From the NCBI RefSeq assembly GCF_010093595.1, contig NW_022985472.1:339168-403167 (forward strand): a stretch of DNA of 64,000 nt, given 5' to 3'. Numbering within the stretch: position 1 is the stretch's first letter; the number at the start of each line of letters is the position of its first letter. Source of the DNA: Mytilinidion resinicola. Taxonomy: Eukaryota > Ascomycota > Dothideomycetes > Mytilinidiales > Mytilinidiaceae. The translations under genes and the position numbers were made by a program. Shown one piece after another: positions 43,943 through 56,132 of this stretch. The notes beneath the pieces were generated by a model, which searched no databases, had not been told where the DNA came from, and worked only from the letters and a program-made list of their open reading frames with translations.

Positions 43943-45713
43943 CTAAACAAAATGCAACAAATCTTTCTTTGCCCCTGTCACAACCACCCACCCATCCTCT
44001 CCTGCTCCCTCTCCCTCTCCCTCCCCATCTCCCTCATCCCTCCCCCCCTTCCCCGGCTCCGGATACTTCCGCAAATGCTCAATCGCCCACACCACCTCCT
44101 TCGTCAACGCCGGCGGCAGCCTCCCCTCCCCCTCCAGCGTCCCCAATCCCGCCCACTCAAACAAGCCCCTCAGCCACCCGTGCGTCTCCCCCGTCTCCCA
44201 CTGCACATCATGAAACTTCAGCCCCTCGTGCCCCGTCCGCTCCAACCTCCGCCGCTCCCACCTCCTCTGCTCCGCGACGGGCGGGAGCGGCTTCGCCAGC
44301 CGGCCCGCGAACAACCGCGCGAGCGTGATGGCCTGGTACTCCCAGCTGCGGAAGGTCAGCACGCGCGGCACGCCCACGAGTCCGATCGTGGGATACGTGT
44401 GGAGGAAGGTGTGCCAGTACCCGTTCACGACCTTCGCGTTCTGGTAGTCCCAGATCGGGCCGCCGTTCGCGCGCGCGTTCCAGAACGGGAACGAGGCCCG
44501 GTAGCCGGTCGCGTAGACCACGGCGTCCATGTCGTCGAGGTGCGAGCCGTCTTCGAACACGATCCGCCCGCTGGGCAGGAACTCGCTGATGATGGGCTTC
44601 CACGCCATGCCCGGCGGCGGCGTGGGCCCGTCCCAGCGCGAGGCCGTGCGGCGCGATTGGTAGACGGGCAGCGCGGCGTGGGAGACTAGCTCGGCGGTGA
44701 TGTCGTGGCCGGAGGCGGAGTTGCCGATGATGAGGACGCGTTTGTTGGCGTAGGGGTGCGGGGTGCGGTAGTATTTGGAGTGGGTGATGCGCGTGGGGAA
44801 GAGGGTGGTGTATTTTTTCAAGCCCTTCACTTCGGGGATCTTGACGGGGTGTTAAAAAGAGGAGGGGGAATGTGGGGAGGGAACGGGGGAAAGGGAGGGG
44901 AGCATACGAAAGGGACAGAGTAATGCCCGTTCCCGATGACCACGGCGTCGAACTCCTCGCTCCACCATTCGTCGACCGCGCGGTCGGGGGCGTGGCGGCG
45001 GAGGGTGAGTTTCCAGCGCTCGCGGCCTGCGGGAGAGGGGAGTTTGGAGACGTCTTCGACGGTGGTGTTGAAGACGAAGTAAGGGGCGAGCTTGTGGGCG
45101 GTCACGTAGTCTTCGAGGTAGTGGTGGGGGACTTCGTGGGGCACGAAGGGGCCGCCGGGGAAGGGGATGTCGGAGAAAGACATGGCGATGTCGGGGACGT
45201 TGGTGCTGTTGAGACAGGATTAGTGACTTGATTCAAGTCTTTCTTACTGGTTGGGTGGGTCTCACGTGAGCGAGTCATATATTGGCGTTTTCTCGAATCG
45301 TTCTTGGCGGTTTGGAGGCGTTGACGTTGGGAGGGTTTTAGGTATTGACAGCGGAGGATCAACATCTGGTGGAAGCTTTCCGGGGGCTATCTCGATCGGT
45401 GGTGTGGGGTCGGCATCATATATCCTAGGGTATGGTTAGCTACGAAAGTTACTGTTAGTAGAAGTGCGAGTTGAGTTCAACCATACCATGTGCCCCCAGC
45501 ACCATCACGCCGCTCAAAAACGCGTATTGTATCAAAGTACTTCTCCCGTGATAATGCCGCGGCTGTGATAACACCTAGTAAGAGGTTAGAATACGCGGTC
45601 ATTAGATTTGAGAAGTCTGGGTAAAGAACCGGGGCGCAACAGAACCTGAAGTACCTACCTGCAGCCCCAGCACCAATCACCGCCACCGATTTTATTGGCT
45701 TAGAATCAATCAT
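43943..45713 (-). CDS. Flavin-containing monooxygenase-like protein
   Basis: Five exons, 45713-45659, 45574-45487, 45424-45266, 45205-44908 and 44839-43943 (introns 84, 62, 60 and 68 bp), give 498 residues. FMO-type enzymes use FAD and NADPH to oxygenate N or S centres in small molecules. The FAD dinucleotide site is VAVIGAGAAG (residues 10-19, split by intron 1), and the NADPH site is VLIIGNSASGHDI. The splices restore GGTWIYDADP and YDSLTTNVPDIAMSFSD, standard blocks in fungal members. ATGY (VVYATGYRASFPF) is also present. A Gly/Glu-rich linker lies near the C-terminus. The substrate is unknown. It could belong to general detoxification or to a metabolite pathway, and no biosynthetic core enzyme is adjacent. 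Confidence 0.9.
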
Positions 45714-46016
45714 ATTGGCATTGTTACAGAACCTTTTCGCCTTCTTGGAGGTTGCATCAATATGGATAAAGCATGGGATTCCTAAGTATTGTAAATCAAG
45801 TGCCACGTCGATCGCGGATTCGTCATATTGCTCCGCATTTGCGTAACATTCGACTCACGTGATCATGTAAAAGATTCTTAAGTCATCTTGCCACTACACT
45901 AGTTAACTTTGGTGTTATAGTGTCGCAGAAAATACGTTATGATTAGCTTGATAGGTATAGTCTCACAGGGGTATCCTATATACACACCACTCACTCCTTT
46001 ACTACCCCTGTAACCC
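45714..46016. other. Intergenic
   Basis: No gene seen. It holds the monooxygenase promoter and the 3' end of the membrane protein gene. Confidence 0.4.
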
Positions 46017-47000
46017 TCAATCCCCTGACCCTCCAGATCCACCCCTCGCCCTCCTTAACTCCTTCCTCCGTCTCTCCATCTCTGCTTCCTGCCTCTCCAC
46101 ATCTCTCAGCTCTTGTAGTAATTTCTTCTGATTCCGTAGCCGCGCCATCGCTTCTTCTATTTGTGCCAGCTCCGCATCGTCATTCGTTGTTCTACCCGCA
46201 ATAGTTGATGCATGCCGAGAAACGTGGACGCTAGCGTTGTCATCGATAGGAGAGGTAGGACGCTGTGGATATTCGGTTTGTGCACCCGTAGTCGTGGGGG
46301 TAGAGTTATGTGGTATTGAAGACTGTGGTATTGGTGGGACTAAGGGGCCTTGGGGCTCGATGGTAGAAACAGCAGAGACTGGAGGTGCAGGAGTCGCCTG
46401 CCGCGACCTCGAGGCTGAGAGCTCGTGGGGTGCGTGCACAGAGGCAGCTAACGAGGCCTGACGCTGTAGCTCGCGTGCATCAAATTCTTGCGCGGCCTCA
46501 GCCTGGCGAAGCTCGTGTACAGACGAGCTCGCAGATTTAGAACGGTAGTTCTCAGCCTCTGCAGATGGATGACCAGGGAGCTCATGCCAGATTGGAACCG
46601 TGCTGTGGTCGTGCAGCTCCGCAACGAGAGGCGAGGGGTTATCTGCAAAGTATTGGGATGTTGTTTCGGCGGGTCCTTTTTCTGGGTTAAGCTTTCCCTT
46701 TTCCTGCCTCCTGTGGAAGAAAATGACGATGCCGAATGCTATAGCAACCACTGCTAGCGGGATGCTGATGCCGATGACGAGTTTGGCGACGATTGTGAGA
46801 CCTGATGACGGAGTCTGGGACGAGCTTGTTGTAAAAGAGGCTGGCCCGGCCGACCATATAGCTGTGGCAGACGACCTAAGTGAGGGGCTGAATGCTGCAG
46901 TGAAGGTTGTTGATATTGCATTGCTGCTAGGGATAGTTTGGGGTGGTGGCGTCTCATCTGGTGTGGTGACGCTGGTGTACACAACAATATTCGGATCCAT
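46017..47000 (-). CDS. Single-pass membrane protein with Ser/Thr-rich ectodomain
   Basis: 327 residues from the Met at 47000 (MDPNIVVYTSVTTPDE). The frame is open to 47186, but the extra N-terminus looks non-coding. The order is a Ser/Thr/Pro-rich extracellular stretch, one strong membrane helix (LVIGISIPLAVVAIAFGIVI), a basic stop-transfer FFHRRQEKGK, then a polar cytoplasmic tail ending in a coiled coil (DDAELAQIEEAMARLRNQKK, then ELRDVERQEAEMERRRKELR). This layout matches fungal Mid2/WSC-like surface sensors and related fungal proteins of unknown role. There is no cleaved signal peptide, so the helix would act as the anchor. Confidence 0.7.
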   Translation of the reverse strand: MDPNIVVYTSVTTPDETPPPQTIPSSNAISTTFTAAFSPSLRSSATAIWSAGPASFTTSSSQTPSSGLTIVAKLVIGISIPLAVVAIAFGIVIFFHRRQEKGKLNPEKGPAETTSQYFADNPSPLVAELHDHSTVPIWHELPGHPSAEAENYRSKSASSSVHELRQAEAAQEFDARELQRQASLAASVHAPHELSASRSRQATPAPPVSAVSTIEPQGPLVPPIPQSSIPHNSTPTTTGAQTEYPQRPTSPIDDNASVHVSRHASTIAGRTTNDDAELAQIEEAMARLRNQKKLLQELRDVERQEAEMERRRKELRRARGGSGGSGD

Positions 47001-47934
47001 CGTGTTTTCAAAAGCAAATGCCAGCACCCTGAAAGAATTAACAGCTAAAGAGGAGTGGAACAAAAGACGGGAGCCACGCTCTAAATACCATTGGGATCTC
47101 TCCCGCGTTTGCTGCGAGGCTGAAAACGTGGCGTTCCACACATCTTTTTTAGGATCAAGATGCATCCTGATACGGATAGGAGCCAATAACGAGCTACCCG
47201 AGCCGAAGACAATGCATTCCCTCCTCTTTTGTAGAAGGGCGGTGCTGGGTGGCTGCAGCCTTTCCGCATCTGAGGATGTGAAGATTCCGCCACCATGGAA
47301 GAAGAAAGCTACGATTGATTAGCAGGGCAGGGGATCGTTTTAGTCATCCCTCTTAGGGCCCTTGAGGATGATCTGTAGGCAATTGAGACGTAAAAGAAAG
47401 CGAAAACTTCATGCTGAGCGATGGATGGAATGAGGTTGAGTTTAAGGAGTGGAGCTCATAAGAAAAGTGGGTCTTGAAGAGCGCTAAGCCTGATACTCTC
47501 AGCACGTGATATACCTTCATCATGCGTCCATTTCAAATGCCTACGATCAACATGCGCGGACACAATACTTCTCCTTAAAACTTACATACCCAAAAACAAA
47601 CTTGTAGATTGGGTGGTCAGATAAACAAATCTCGAAATTAGACACTAAAAAATAACCAAAGGACATCCCTTCCATCCTTGCCCCCCAAAAGTACAAACGC
47701 ACCAGCAGGAAGCGTAAACACATAACGTAGCGACGTATTGACAGAGCGGTACTAATGATACAATAGACCCAGACCCTCCTCGAACTACTGTTTTTTTTTA
47801 AAAAAAAAACAACCCCGCCCATATGCAAAATCCCCCTTTGACAATGTGATAGTTGAGACTCCTGGCTATGCATATGCAACCTTCCCTTCCCGTCCTTCCG
47901 CCACCACCTCAAACTCTAAGAGCCGCGAGGACAC
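47001..47934. other. Intergenic with a T9-A10 inverted run
   Basis: No gene seen. At about 47791-47809 nine T are followed by ten A, a perfect hairpin-capable and nucleosome-excluding run, located about 130 bases after the GH17 stop codon. It may help 3' end formation. Confidence 0.5.
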
Positions 47935-49867
47935 TTAGATGGCAAGGTTGTCAGCACACCCCCAAGTCTGCTCCACACCAAACTGCCCGGGCGCCTTCCA
48001 CTCATCATTCCCATAGCTGAAGATCACACTCTGGTGCCCGCAGACCTCGATGATGTTCTTGATCGCCGCCCTCTGCTCCGCCTTCCCAGGCTTCGCGTTG
48101 CCGTTCTGCTCGCCGCCGGTCGGCCAGCCAGACTCCAGGTTGTACAAGCCCTTCGCGGCCGGCCCGGGGCAGACGACCGAGATGGCCTCGAGCTGCTTCT
48201 TGACCTCCTCGCCGGCCTTGTTCGCGTACACCGAGCTGGTGAAAAAGGGCTGCACGTTGGCGGCAAGCACGTCGATGGAGTCGCAGAGCGCGCTGCCGAA
48301 CTCGAGGATGGCGGAGACGGCGTCGGTGGTCGTGAAGGGCACGGTGCTGGGCAGACCGGCGCCCTGGATCTTCGCCTTGGCCTTGGTGATGTAGGCGGCC
48401 AGCTCGCCCGCAGTGCAATACTCGTGGAAGATGGCCTCGTTGCCGATGACGACCATGGCGACCAGATCCCAGTTGCCCGCCTTGCCCCACGTGATGATGT
48501 CGCCGACCTGCTCGTCGCAGCCGGACTCGAACGTCGCCGCGTCCTTAATAAACACGCCGAGGATCATCAGCACCTTGTGCTCCTTGCAGGCAGCGCCGAT
48601 GCTCTCGAGTCCGCCACAGTCGGTGCTGTAGGTGCGGACGGTGGTGAAGCCGAGGTTCTTGATTACGCCGATGTCGTACATGACTTCGCTTGCGGTCTTG
48701 CAGGAGCCGGATTCGGTGTAGGGGGTGTAGGTCATGGCCCACTGGTTCCCGTTGGTCTTGTGGAGGGGAGTTCCACCATAGGAAACGCTGGGAGCACTGG
48801 GCTTGGCAGGGGCACTGTAGGCGGGAGCACTGTAAGCGGGCTTAGCGGGGGCACTGTAGGCGGGAGCACTGTAAGCGGGCTTAGCGGGGGCACTGTAGGC
48901 CGGCGCGCTGTAGGCGGGCTTGGCTGGTGCCGAGTAGACTGGTGCCGGGGCAGAGTACGCAGGGGCACTGTAAGCTGGAGCGGAGTAGACAGCCTTCGAG
49001 GAGGGAGTCACATAGGCGACGACAGACGACGAGGGCGCAACGTAGACGGAGCTCGTAGTGGATGGCGAGTACGGGCAGACGAAGATCTCGGAAGTCTTAA
49101 TAATAGTCACGGTCGTCTCGGGGTGAGTGTAGGTGCCCGGGGTGAAAGTAGAGATGGTGGGGTAGACCACGGTGGCAGTCTCGGAGTAGCTGGAGGTAGT
49201 AGCACCGAAAGTGTACTCGCCAGCGGACGGGCAGACGTAGGTCGTGGTCAGGATGACGCTGGTGATAGTCGAGCCGACGCTCGAGGTCGTGGCGTACGGC
49301 AAGGTCACGGTGGTCTCAGTAGCAACGGAGGTGGTCTCGCCGCCATAGGTGTGCTCTCCGGGCGGGACGACGGTGGTCTTGGCACCGCAGACAGTGGTTG
49401 TCTCTATGACGACGATGGTCTTGGCCGGGAAAGTGTAGGTGCCTGGGGTCTCGCAGGTCGTCACCTCAGGAGTAGGGACGGGGACAACAACCACTGAGGA
49501 GGTGGGGGCGGCAATGGGAGATGGGGCCAAGTAGACTGTGCTGTTGGCAGCATATGTAGTGGGTTTGGGGACCCCTGGATGATGTTAATATAAATCCTTT
49601 ATCCGCGGATGGTTCGGAATTGAAGAATCTCAATGTAAGCGGAGGAAACAGTAAGTCAAACATACATCCTCCCTCTCCGGTGTAGGTAGAGGTGTAGACA
49701 GAGCACACCTCGCCGTACGGGTACGGCGCACCAGTTCCCACGGCGGTTCCAACGGGAGCGGAACCGTAGATGCCCCTACGATTATGGAAGCCCACATGGC
49801 CTTGATGCGACGCCGCAACTGCGCCGATCAGCGAAGCAGCCGAAGCCGCGACAAAAGCACCCTTCAT
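47935..49867 (-). CDS. GH17 beta-glucanase-type cell-wall protein (BtgE-like)
   Basis: Two exons, 49867-49666 and 49574-47935 (91-bp intron, phase 1), give 613 residues. A signal peptide (MKGAFVAASAASLIGAVAAS) is followed by a Thr/Ser-rich region with several CPSAGEYTF/CETPGTYTF-like wall-protein repeats, then a YSAPAYSAPAKPA linker (13-residue, 39-base units), then a GH17 domain. Catalytic residues are visible: the acid Glu in VVIGNEAIFHEYC and the nucleophile Glu in YNLESGWPTGGEQ. GH17 proteins of this group hydrolyse or remodel 1,3-beta-glucan in the wall. The splice restores TGEGGWVPKPTTYAANS. The linker repeat probably varies in copy number. A 487-residue open frame on the other strand is only a shadow. 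Confidence 0.93.
48780..48975 (-). repeat. In-gene 39-base tandem repeat (YSAPAYSAPAKPA)
   Basis: Near-identical 39-base units encode the linker of the GH17 protein. Two adjacent units around 48820-48900 are almost perfect copies, so recent expansion or contraction is likely. Confidence 0.8.
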
Positions 49868-51552
49868 GATCAAATAATACGGAGCACGGGGTTTGTTGAT
49901 ATGGGGATTTTGGTGAAATTAAGAAGAGATATAGAGGGTGGACGGCTGAACGAGTGAAGCCGGTATTAGATTAATTGCAAACGAGTGGCTAGGCAAGATG
50001 CCAAACTTGAGAGGCTGTGAGGAACAGAGGGCCTTGCTGGAGAAGGTCTCTCACGAGAGCGGGAGGGGTGAGGTTTTGACAGACGCAGGTACGGCGCCAT
50101 AGCGTCCGGCTAGCATCAGGGGGAGAAATGAGCATGGCAACGCGCTGCGGTTGGGCCTCTGCTTTGGGGATGGGCGGACGAGGCTACGATCATGATGGGT
50201 TGGGCGTGCGTGGGCGAGTGGAAATGAAAGATCTGGGGAAGTGCTGGAAGCGGTTGAACAGCCTTGGTCCACTGCTCAACACGGGTTAGGCTATCTAATC
50301 TCCCCGGCCATCCACAGCGCCTTCCAAGGTTTCGCGTGCACACCTCATGAACGATGCAGGTCACAAGGCCGCCGACGAGAGCAACGGCGGCAATTGAGGC
50401 CTCCAGCCGCTCCAGTGCCGTCTCCAGCCCATCAAAACCGCAGAAAAACGCTCCTCGTCTTCATCTCCCGTCTCGCGGGTGTTGTCGGCGACGTCAGCGA
50501 GCAATTTCCGCAGCCACGCCGCTCTTGGGCGAGGCCTCGTATTGGCCGCGACACGGGCCCCGGTTCGCACTACGCCAGCTCATCCGGGCAGTTGCGCGAC
50601 GGTTGCGCTGCCCGTGCCCCGCCGAAGAGGCCGATCCGACGCAGGCACCAGATGCATTTCACCGCCACACCGCCTTCCCACCACGCTTTGCGAATGCAAC
50701 CACCAACCACAGCACGCGGCGCCAGCGTCGTCATGCAGGGCCGCCGTCCGCCGCTGCCCGGACATTTTATTCTATCTGGCAGTTCGTGTGGGGATGGCTA
50801 GCGCCCAGTCGCTTTAAACAACCTCCCGATCCAAGCCCCTTGAACCGCGTTATTGCGCTGCGTTGCCCACCTCCCTGCCCTACCACTCCACCCCTTCAGC
50901 GCGGCCTGTCAGAATCTTGTGCCAGGTGACCTCGTTAACGGTTCGCCACCCTGTCACTAGCATGGCAGACCCTGAGGTTGCAATACCCCAGATTTTTGAT
51001 GATGCAAGCCATGCATTCATGCATAGGAGGTCCAAGTGTGAAGGGTCGCCCAGCTCACGTAACGGACGTGTCGGTTAACTATTGTATTGCCAAATCCTAG
51101 TCTTGGCGTAAAGCCTAGGCATTGTCTCGGCCTTAATTCTCCGATTGGGGTGAAAGGTTAGGAGGCGTTGCTCTATGCAGGTCATGACTGATGCCTGCCG
51201 CGCACTCAATGTTAACGGCAACTGCACTTTGTAAGAGTGAGGGTATTCAAGTCAAGGTGTATTGTAGGCATGAGAGTTTGCAATTGTTCTGGTGATAGAG
51301 AAGCAGGCATGCGTGCGAGTAGGAAGGTGGCAAGATCGTTTCGAAGCCTGTAAACCGGCTGCTGAAACGCCATGGCATCAAGGCGAGTAGAAAGGAGGGG
51401 AACCATGAAGCCTTTCACATGGTATGCACGTGAGTTAGAAACCGCATCTGAAACACCCTTCACAGCTCGTATATTTGCTTTGCCATTTGGTCGTATCTGA
51501 TCGTCGCCCGCCGCACTGAGCGATACTATGCGTATTGATGGTAGGATGGAAA
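49868..51552. other. 1.7-kb intergenic stretch, no gene seen
   Basis: GC-rich, with several overlapping frames of 60-190 codons that lack any family feature, hydrophobic pattern or splice support. It holds the upstream region of the GH17 gene. Confidence 0.4.
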
Positions 51553-54071
51553 TCAACTCGCTTGTTCCGTCGTGCCAGCCTCTTCATCGTTTGAGGGTTT
51601 TCGTCTGCGCATTCGCAGACGAGACCATTCCCTCATCTTCTCCGCCACCTTCTTGGGGCTCAACTTAGTAGAAGAGTCTTCCGTCTTTGGTCCAGAAGAA
51701 ACGCTATTCGATTGCGTTGACTTTTGGTAATGATCGATATCGATACGCTGCAGAATATCAGCCGTGTGCGACGACATTCAATGTTGGAAAATTACCAGCC
51801 ATAGTTGCCAGATCACGATAATGATGAGCGTAAGCGGGATAGACACGGTCCAGTAAATCCACATTCTCTTGGAAACAATTGACGTCCATTGTGGAGCTCG
51901 CCAGTCGAACATGCTCATCGAGAAGAAGGACTAGATTCTTAGCGTTAGAGGCTGTTGGTGAAGGTATTCGAAACTAATAGTATTGTGGTGGCTTACCGAT
52001 ACAAAGGTTGTTGGCAGGAATACTATGCTCATGAACGCAAGAGTCCGCATCGCAGAGCTATCAGCTTTCGTAGCTTCGGCGAGGTCTCACGACGCTTTTG
52101 CCATGCTCAGGTTTGCTCCGTTGTCTCTTTCGGTGATCATGTTGAACACCTTGAGTGACAGGTTAGGTGCAGACCCAGGGCATAGTTCAATAGGTTTGGA
52201 ACAGCTTACCAATTGCATTAGAGACTGTGCAATCCGTTGATGGCATTTCACTTCGGCCAGCAAAGCTCGATTTTCCACGTCCAGTTGGTGTATTTTTTCT
52301 TGAAGGACTCCCTTGACCTTTTCATTCTCACTGAAGCAACATTCGCATTCCGCAATGTAATTCAAGGAGTCCATGTTACTCTCAAATCTCAACTGAAGCA
52401 GCGAAAGCTGTGAGGTAATGGCAATGAGACCCGTGGTCATCTCGCGATAGTCAAGCTCCCGATCAGGAATCATTTTACGATGATACCTAGTCGCAAGGCA
52501 CTTACGATTTGAATCCCGAAGATCAGACGCATGCCGCTTGATCAAGTCCGAATTTTTGTCAGTTTGGGTTTCGCAAAGCCAGACTGGAATATGCACGGGA
52601 TGGAAACTCTCCATTTTCATGGAATTCAGACTGGCGAGAATGTTTTCCGACTCTGTCGGTCCCATTCCTAATAAAGCCCAATTTGCTTTTCGCAGCTCGG
52701 TGGATGGCGATCGGTATATAAAGCCTGTGGTCCTAGTTATGACTTTGAGAGTTACTCAGAGCTTGAAGTAGGTTTACATTACTTACTATGCTTTTCCAAA
52801 GAGCCTTCGTGCTTGTATCTCAATGTCTGTGCGGTTTGCGTGAATAAGATCTGCAGGTAAGCAGATGGAATATCGAAGTGCCTCAGAATACTGAGAAATT
52901 GTAGTCTAGAAAAGGGTACGATTAAATGGTAGTTAGACATGTGCCAACTACCGACACTGCACAAGTGTTTTAGCGACGATTTCTCACGGGGAAACTGGGG
53001 CACGAACATCAAGTTCAAAGATGGCAGCTTTCCACATCCACTCATATCGGTAAGCGACTTTGCGAGCAGTCAGTATTATGTTCTCTAAGACGTAGTTTCA
53101 GCCAGGTGCTTACCACACTCTTCAAATAGTCCTCGATCTTGTCCCCAGGCAGTGGAATAGTCCGTATGTGGCATAGATCCAATTCAACCTAGTACATTGA
53201 GGATTATCGATATCTGAGGACGGAGAAGGGATCATACAGGGTCCTAGGACATTGAGAAGCCGTAGCTGTAATCGCAAGGTCTGAATTGGATGCCTATTTC
53301 TGGATCCAAATACCTCTTACAAAACAACTCGATGTCCTCTTTAGGAGCAGTTTCGTTCTCTCGAACCCTGTAGCGGGAGACCTTTTCAGCTGATAGTATT
53401 TTAATAGGCTCCTGGCCGGTTCTAATAGATGTACATGTCCTATGTCAGTGCTTGTAAGGCTACATTGAAACCTTGCGTTTTATCTCATTTCAAACGCGTG
53501 GTACGTACCGAGCTGTCCACCTATCAAATTCTATGAGCAGCTGCAGGCAATCACATTGCCATTCGCTTAATCTACTCAACAGCGTTATGCGATTAGACTG
53601 CCTCAGAAATGTGGCAAGCAATTTGGGGTTGTTCGGGACCTTAGCTGTCTCTGGACGAAGATCGAAGCATCTGCTTGCAAATTTCGTCGCTAGCTGTTGT
53701 ATGGAATCTTCAAGGTGTGGAGGTGTTCCCTTCGCTTTAAGAACCATGTGAAAGTTGTTAGTCTCTAATGAGATTTTCTCGCAAACGTCCCTTATTTCGT
53801 CAAGCAAGACATGGCTGTCTTTATTGGCATTGGTGCGCGTGCGTTGATCCTTAAGATTCCTCGACACGATCGCGACCTTTCGCGCGCTTTCTGATACAAC
53901 ATTGAGTTGTGAACAGCTGTGATAGTGGCATTGTTTCCGGGAGTAGTTCATTGAAATCACAGTCTTGACTGAAATAGGTCCACGGATACGATTAAGATTA
54001 CGGGTAAAGAAGTCCAAAGTAGAGCGATAAAGACAGAAGATTACAGAAGATGAACTGGAGGAGACTGACAA
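51553..54071 (-). pseudogene. Decayed CorA-like membrane protein gene
   Basis: Minus-strand segments match the fungal CorA-like divalent-cation transporter family. Order: an N-terminal part ending LIEFDRWTAR at 53519; a spliced exon from 53439 (TSIRTGQEPIKILSAEKVSR); VELDLCHIRTIPLPGDKIED near 53200-53110; SRLQFLSILRHFDIPSAYLQ near 52900; a long helical exon from 52665 (DLRDSNRKCLATRYHRKM, GLIAITSQLSLLQLRFESN); the first membrane segment SSAMRTLAFMSIVFLPTTFV; and the last, SIPLTLIIIVIWQLW, then a basic tail. TGA at 52087-52089 interrupts LSMAKAS-DLAEATKADSS in frame, where CGA (Arg) would fit the family. Several middle exons cannot be joined in phase. The usual GMN pore motif is replaced by an SMS-like sequence. 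I therefore call it broken. Sequence errors or odd introns are the alternative. Confidence 0.7.
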
Positions 54072-55561
54072 AGGCGAAATTAGAAGGAGGGCATCCCAAC
54101 GTCAACATCCTCGCCTCGTGCACCTTCCCACTCTGTCCCACCCCTCACCTTCTCTGTAATAGATTGGCACACGAGGAACATAACGCAGACGCGACGTAGC
54201 ACCGTAGCACTTCAGCAAATTAGTGACCGGTGAGGACTGCATACTGATAGCCATGTGGGTCCACGCCCACTCTTAGGCTGCTGTTGAATGCACAGCGGCA
54301 TGGTGCTCGCTTTCGAAACAGGGCTGGTGACTCACTGATGGAATGAGCTGGCACGAGTGAACGAGATGCAATTCTATTGCGATACGCGTACAGTGGAAGT
54401 GAATGATTGGAGGAGAAGAGGTCAGCTTAGACTTGGTGAGAAGAGAAGCGCCAAGTTAGGAAAGCTGGATCCCGACCTTGGATACCACCACAGACGGCAC
54501 TTTACACCACCCCAAAGGGATATCGACTTATCTACCTCAGATCGTTGAAACCCGATAGGGCTTCAATCGACCTTACGGCATTTCCCTAAATCTTCAACGT
54601 CGAGTTGGCACGGAGTAGGCAGTACATCCGTGCCGAATCAGATGTCTACTCATATTTAGACATATTGCTGTGTCAAGTTGCGCTGTTCGGATAAACTTTC
54701 AATGTTCGGATAAAGTTTCATGTTCGGGAAAACTCCATGTTAGGCGATGAATAGGATGTTGACGCATAAACACTATATTAGCTGCTACTTTACCTAAACT
54801 CTAAAATGCCACATGCACCAAATTAAGCCACGACATCACGTTGCCGTGGCGATGCTACTGACACGATGCTAATTCGGCGTTGAAGAACTAGGGAAACGCC
54901 GTAAGGGGAAACGCCGTAAGGGACACACCCAAGGCCGATAGCCGATCTTACGACATGACTGACATGATACCCATGGGATTTTCGAGCCGCAAATATTTCT
55001 TTGGAGTTCGAGTCCTTTATGTTCTATACCATTTAGTCAAGGCCTGAAGACTCAACCCCAATGTAGGACTTGTAAAAAGCCGTCGGAGGATGTCATTAGC
55101 CAACCGTGCGTGTTGTACTCCACCTCTTATTGCTAACGACTCTAACCCGCGAGTAATGATTCCGAAACAACGGATGTATGCTGTCAGGAGGAGCTCAAGG
55201 GTCGGAAGACAGGATATATCCGGCCCACGGACTAACTCGCGCAGAACGAATTTACGCTGTCCTGAGGGGCTCAAAGGTCGAACAATGAGCGAACGCGGAT
55301 TAGTCCGTGGAGCGGACAGTGCCTCGGGAATGCTGGTTGGGGGGGGTGAATTACGTGACTGTAGTGCTGTCGCAGCTACATAAGAGTCGAAAACATACCT
55401 ACTTCTACCTACATAGAGAAGAAGTCTATACAAAACCTCGCCGCATCCATACACATCATAAGCGATCTTTCAAGTAGGCTTCATCTACTCCATTCTCCCC
55501 TGTTAAAACATCTTAACATTCCCCCTCAGTTCACCCCGCTACAACTACCCCCACCACAGCC
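54072..55561. other. Repeat-scarred intergenic region, possible LTR remnant
   Basis: TGTTCGGATAAA-type units occur at 54684, 54703 and 54721 (steps of 19 and 18). GGGAAACGCCGTAAG is directly duplicated at 54891-54921. A palindromic TGTTAAAACATCTTAACA lies at 55501-55518, the kind of TG...CA end seen in copia-type LTRs. A minus-strand frame of 145 codons (55454-55017) has no recognised domain. I cannot define both LTR ends or a target-site duplication. Confidence 0.35.
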
Positions 55562-55882
55562 ATGCCTACCGTAATTTCAATCTTCTACCCGCGCACCGCG
55601 ACTTCGACCTTCGACCTCGACTACTACCTCTCCTCGCACTTGCCGCTGGTCGTCGGGTACTGGTATCCGCGCGGGCTGCAGCGGTATCACGTCGAGACAT
55701 ACGCCGAGGGGCCGTACACGGTGAAGGCGGAGCTTGTGTGGGATTCGTTGGATGCATTCAAAGCCGCGGCAGGCGTTGAAGAGGAGATTGGAGCCATCTT
55801 TGCGGACGCTAAGAATTATAGCAATGAGGCTCCGGTGCAGCTGTTTGGGGAGGTGGTGGGGAGTGGGGAGAAGCCGAAGTAG
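55562..55882 (+). CDS. EthD-domain protein (106 residues)
   Basis: A single exon encodes a compact dimeric alpha/beta-barrel type protein. It has the EthD start MPTVISIFYPRTATSTFDLD, the conserved HLPLVVGYW, and the end block APVQLFGEVVG. EthD proteins are small enzymes or stabilising partners found in degradation pathways and fungal polyketide clusters. The specific reaction is unknown. A second EthD protein lies 1.9 kb downstream on the same strand, with only the actin-capping gene between them. Confidence 0.85.
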   Translation: MPTVISIFYPRTATSTFDLDYYLSSHLPLVVGYWYPRGLQRYHVETYAEGPYTVKAELVWDSLDAFKAAAGVEEEIGAIFADAKNYSNEAPVQLFGEVVGSGEKPK

Positions 55883-56132
55883 TGAGGGAAAGGGAGGTTT
55901 GAAAGGGATGGAAGGGGAAGGGGCGATGGGACGGTGAATGATATCTATGAGTCTGAGCTTTGAACTATAGTCTTCGTCATCTTGATCGATGTCTTGATTG
56001 AGTGAGAAACACCACAGCACCCCCGACATTCGCGGCGTTGCTCCAAGCGTCGCGCCAAGTCACAGCCCACTTCGAGTGACGATGCTCCACACGCCGTGGC
56101 ATCTATCCTCCGCCCGCTTCTCCCTCGACACC

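Noticed and set aside
48034..49497. 487-codon open frame on the + strand
   Set aside because: It is the antisense shadow of the GH17 gene, created by its GC-rich codon use. It has no family features.
50241..50929. Overlapping frames of 186 and 191 codons
   Set aside because: Biased composition and no homology-like blocks. Two frames are open over the same DNA, which points to base composition.
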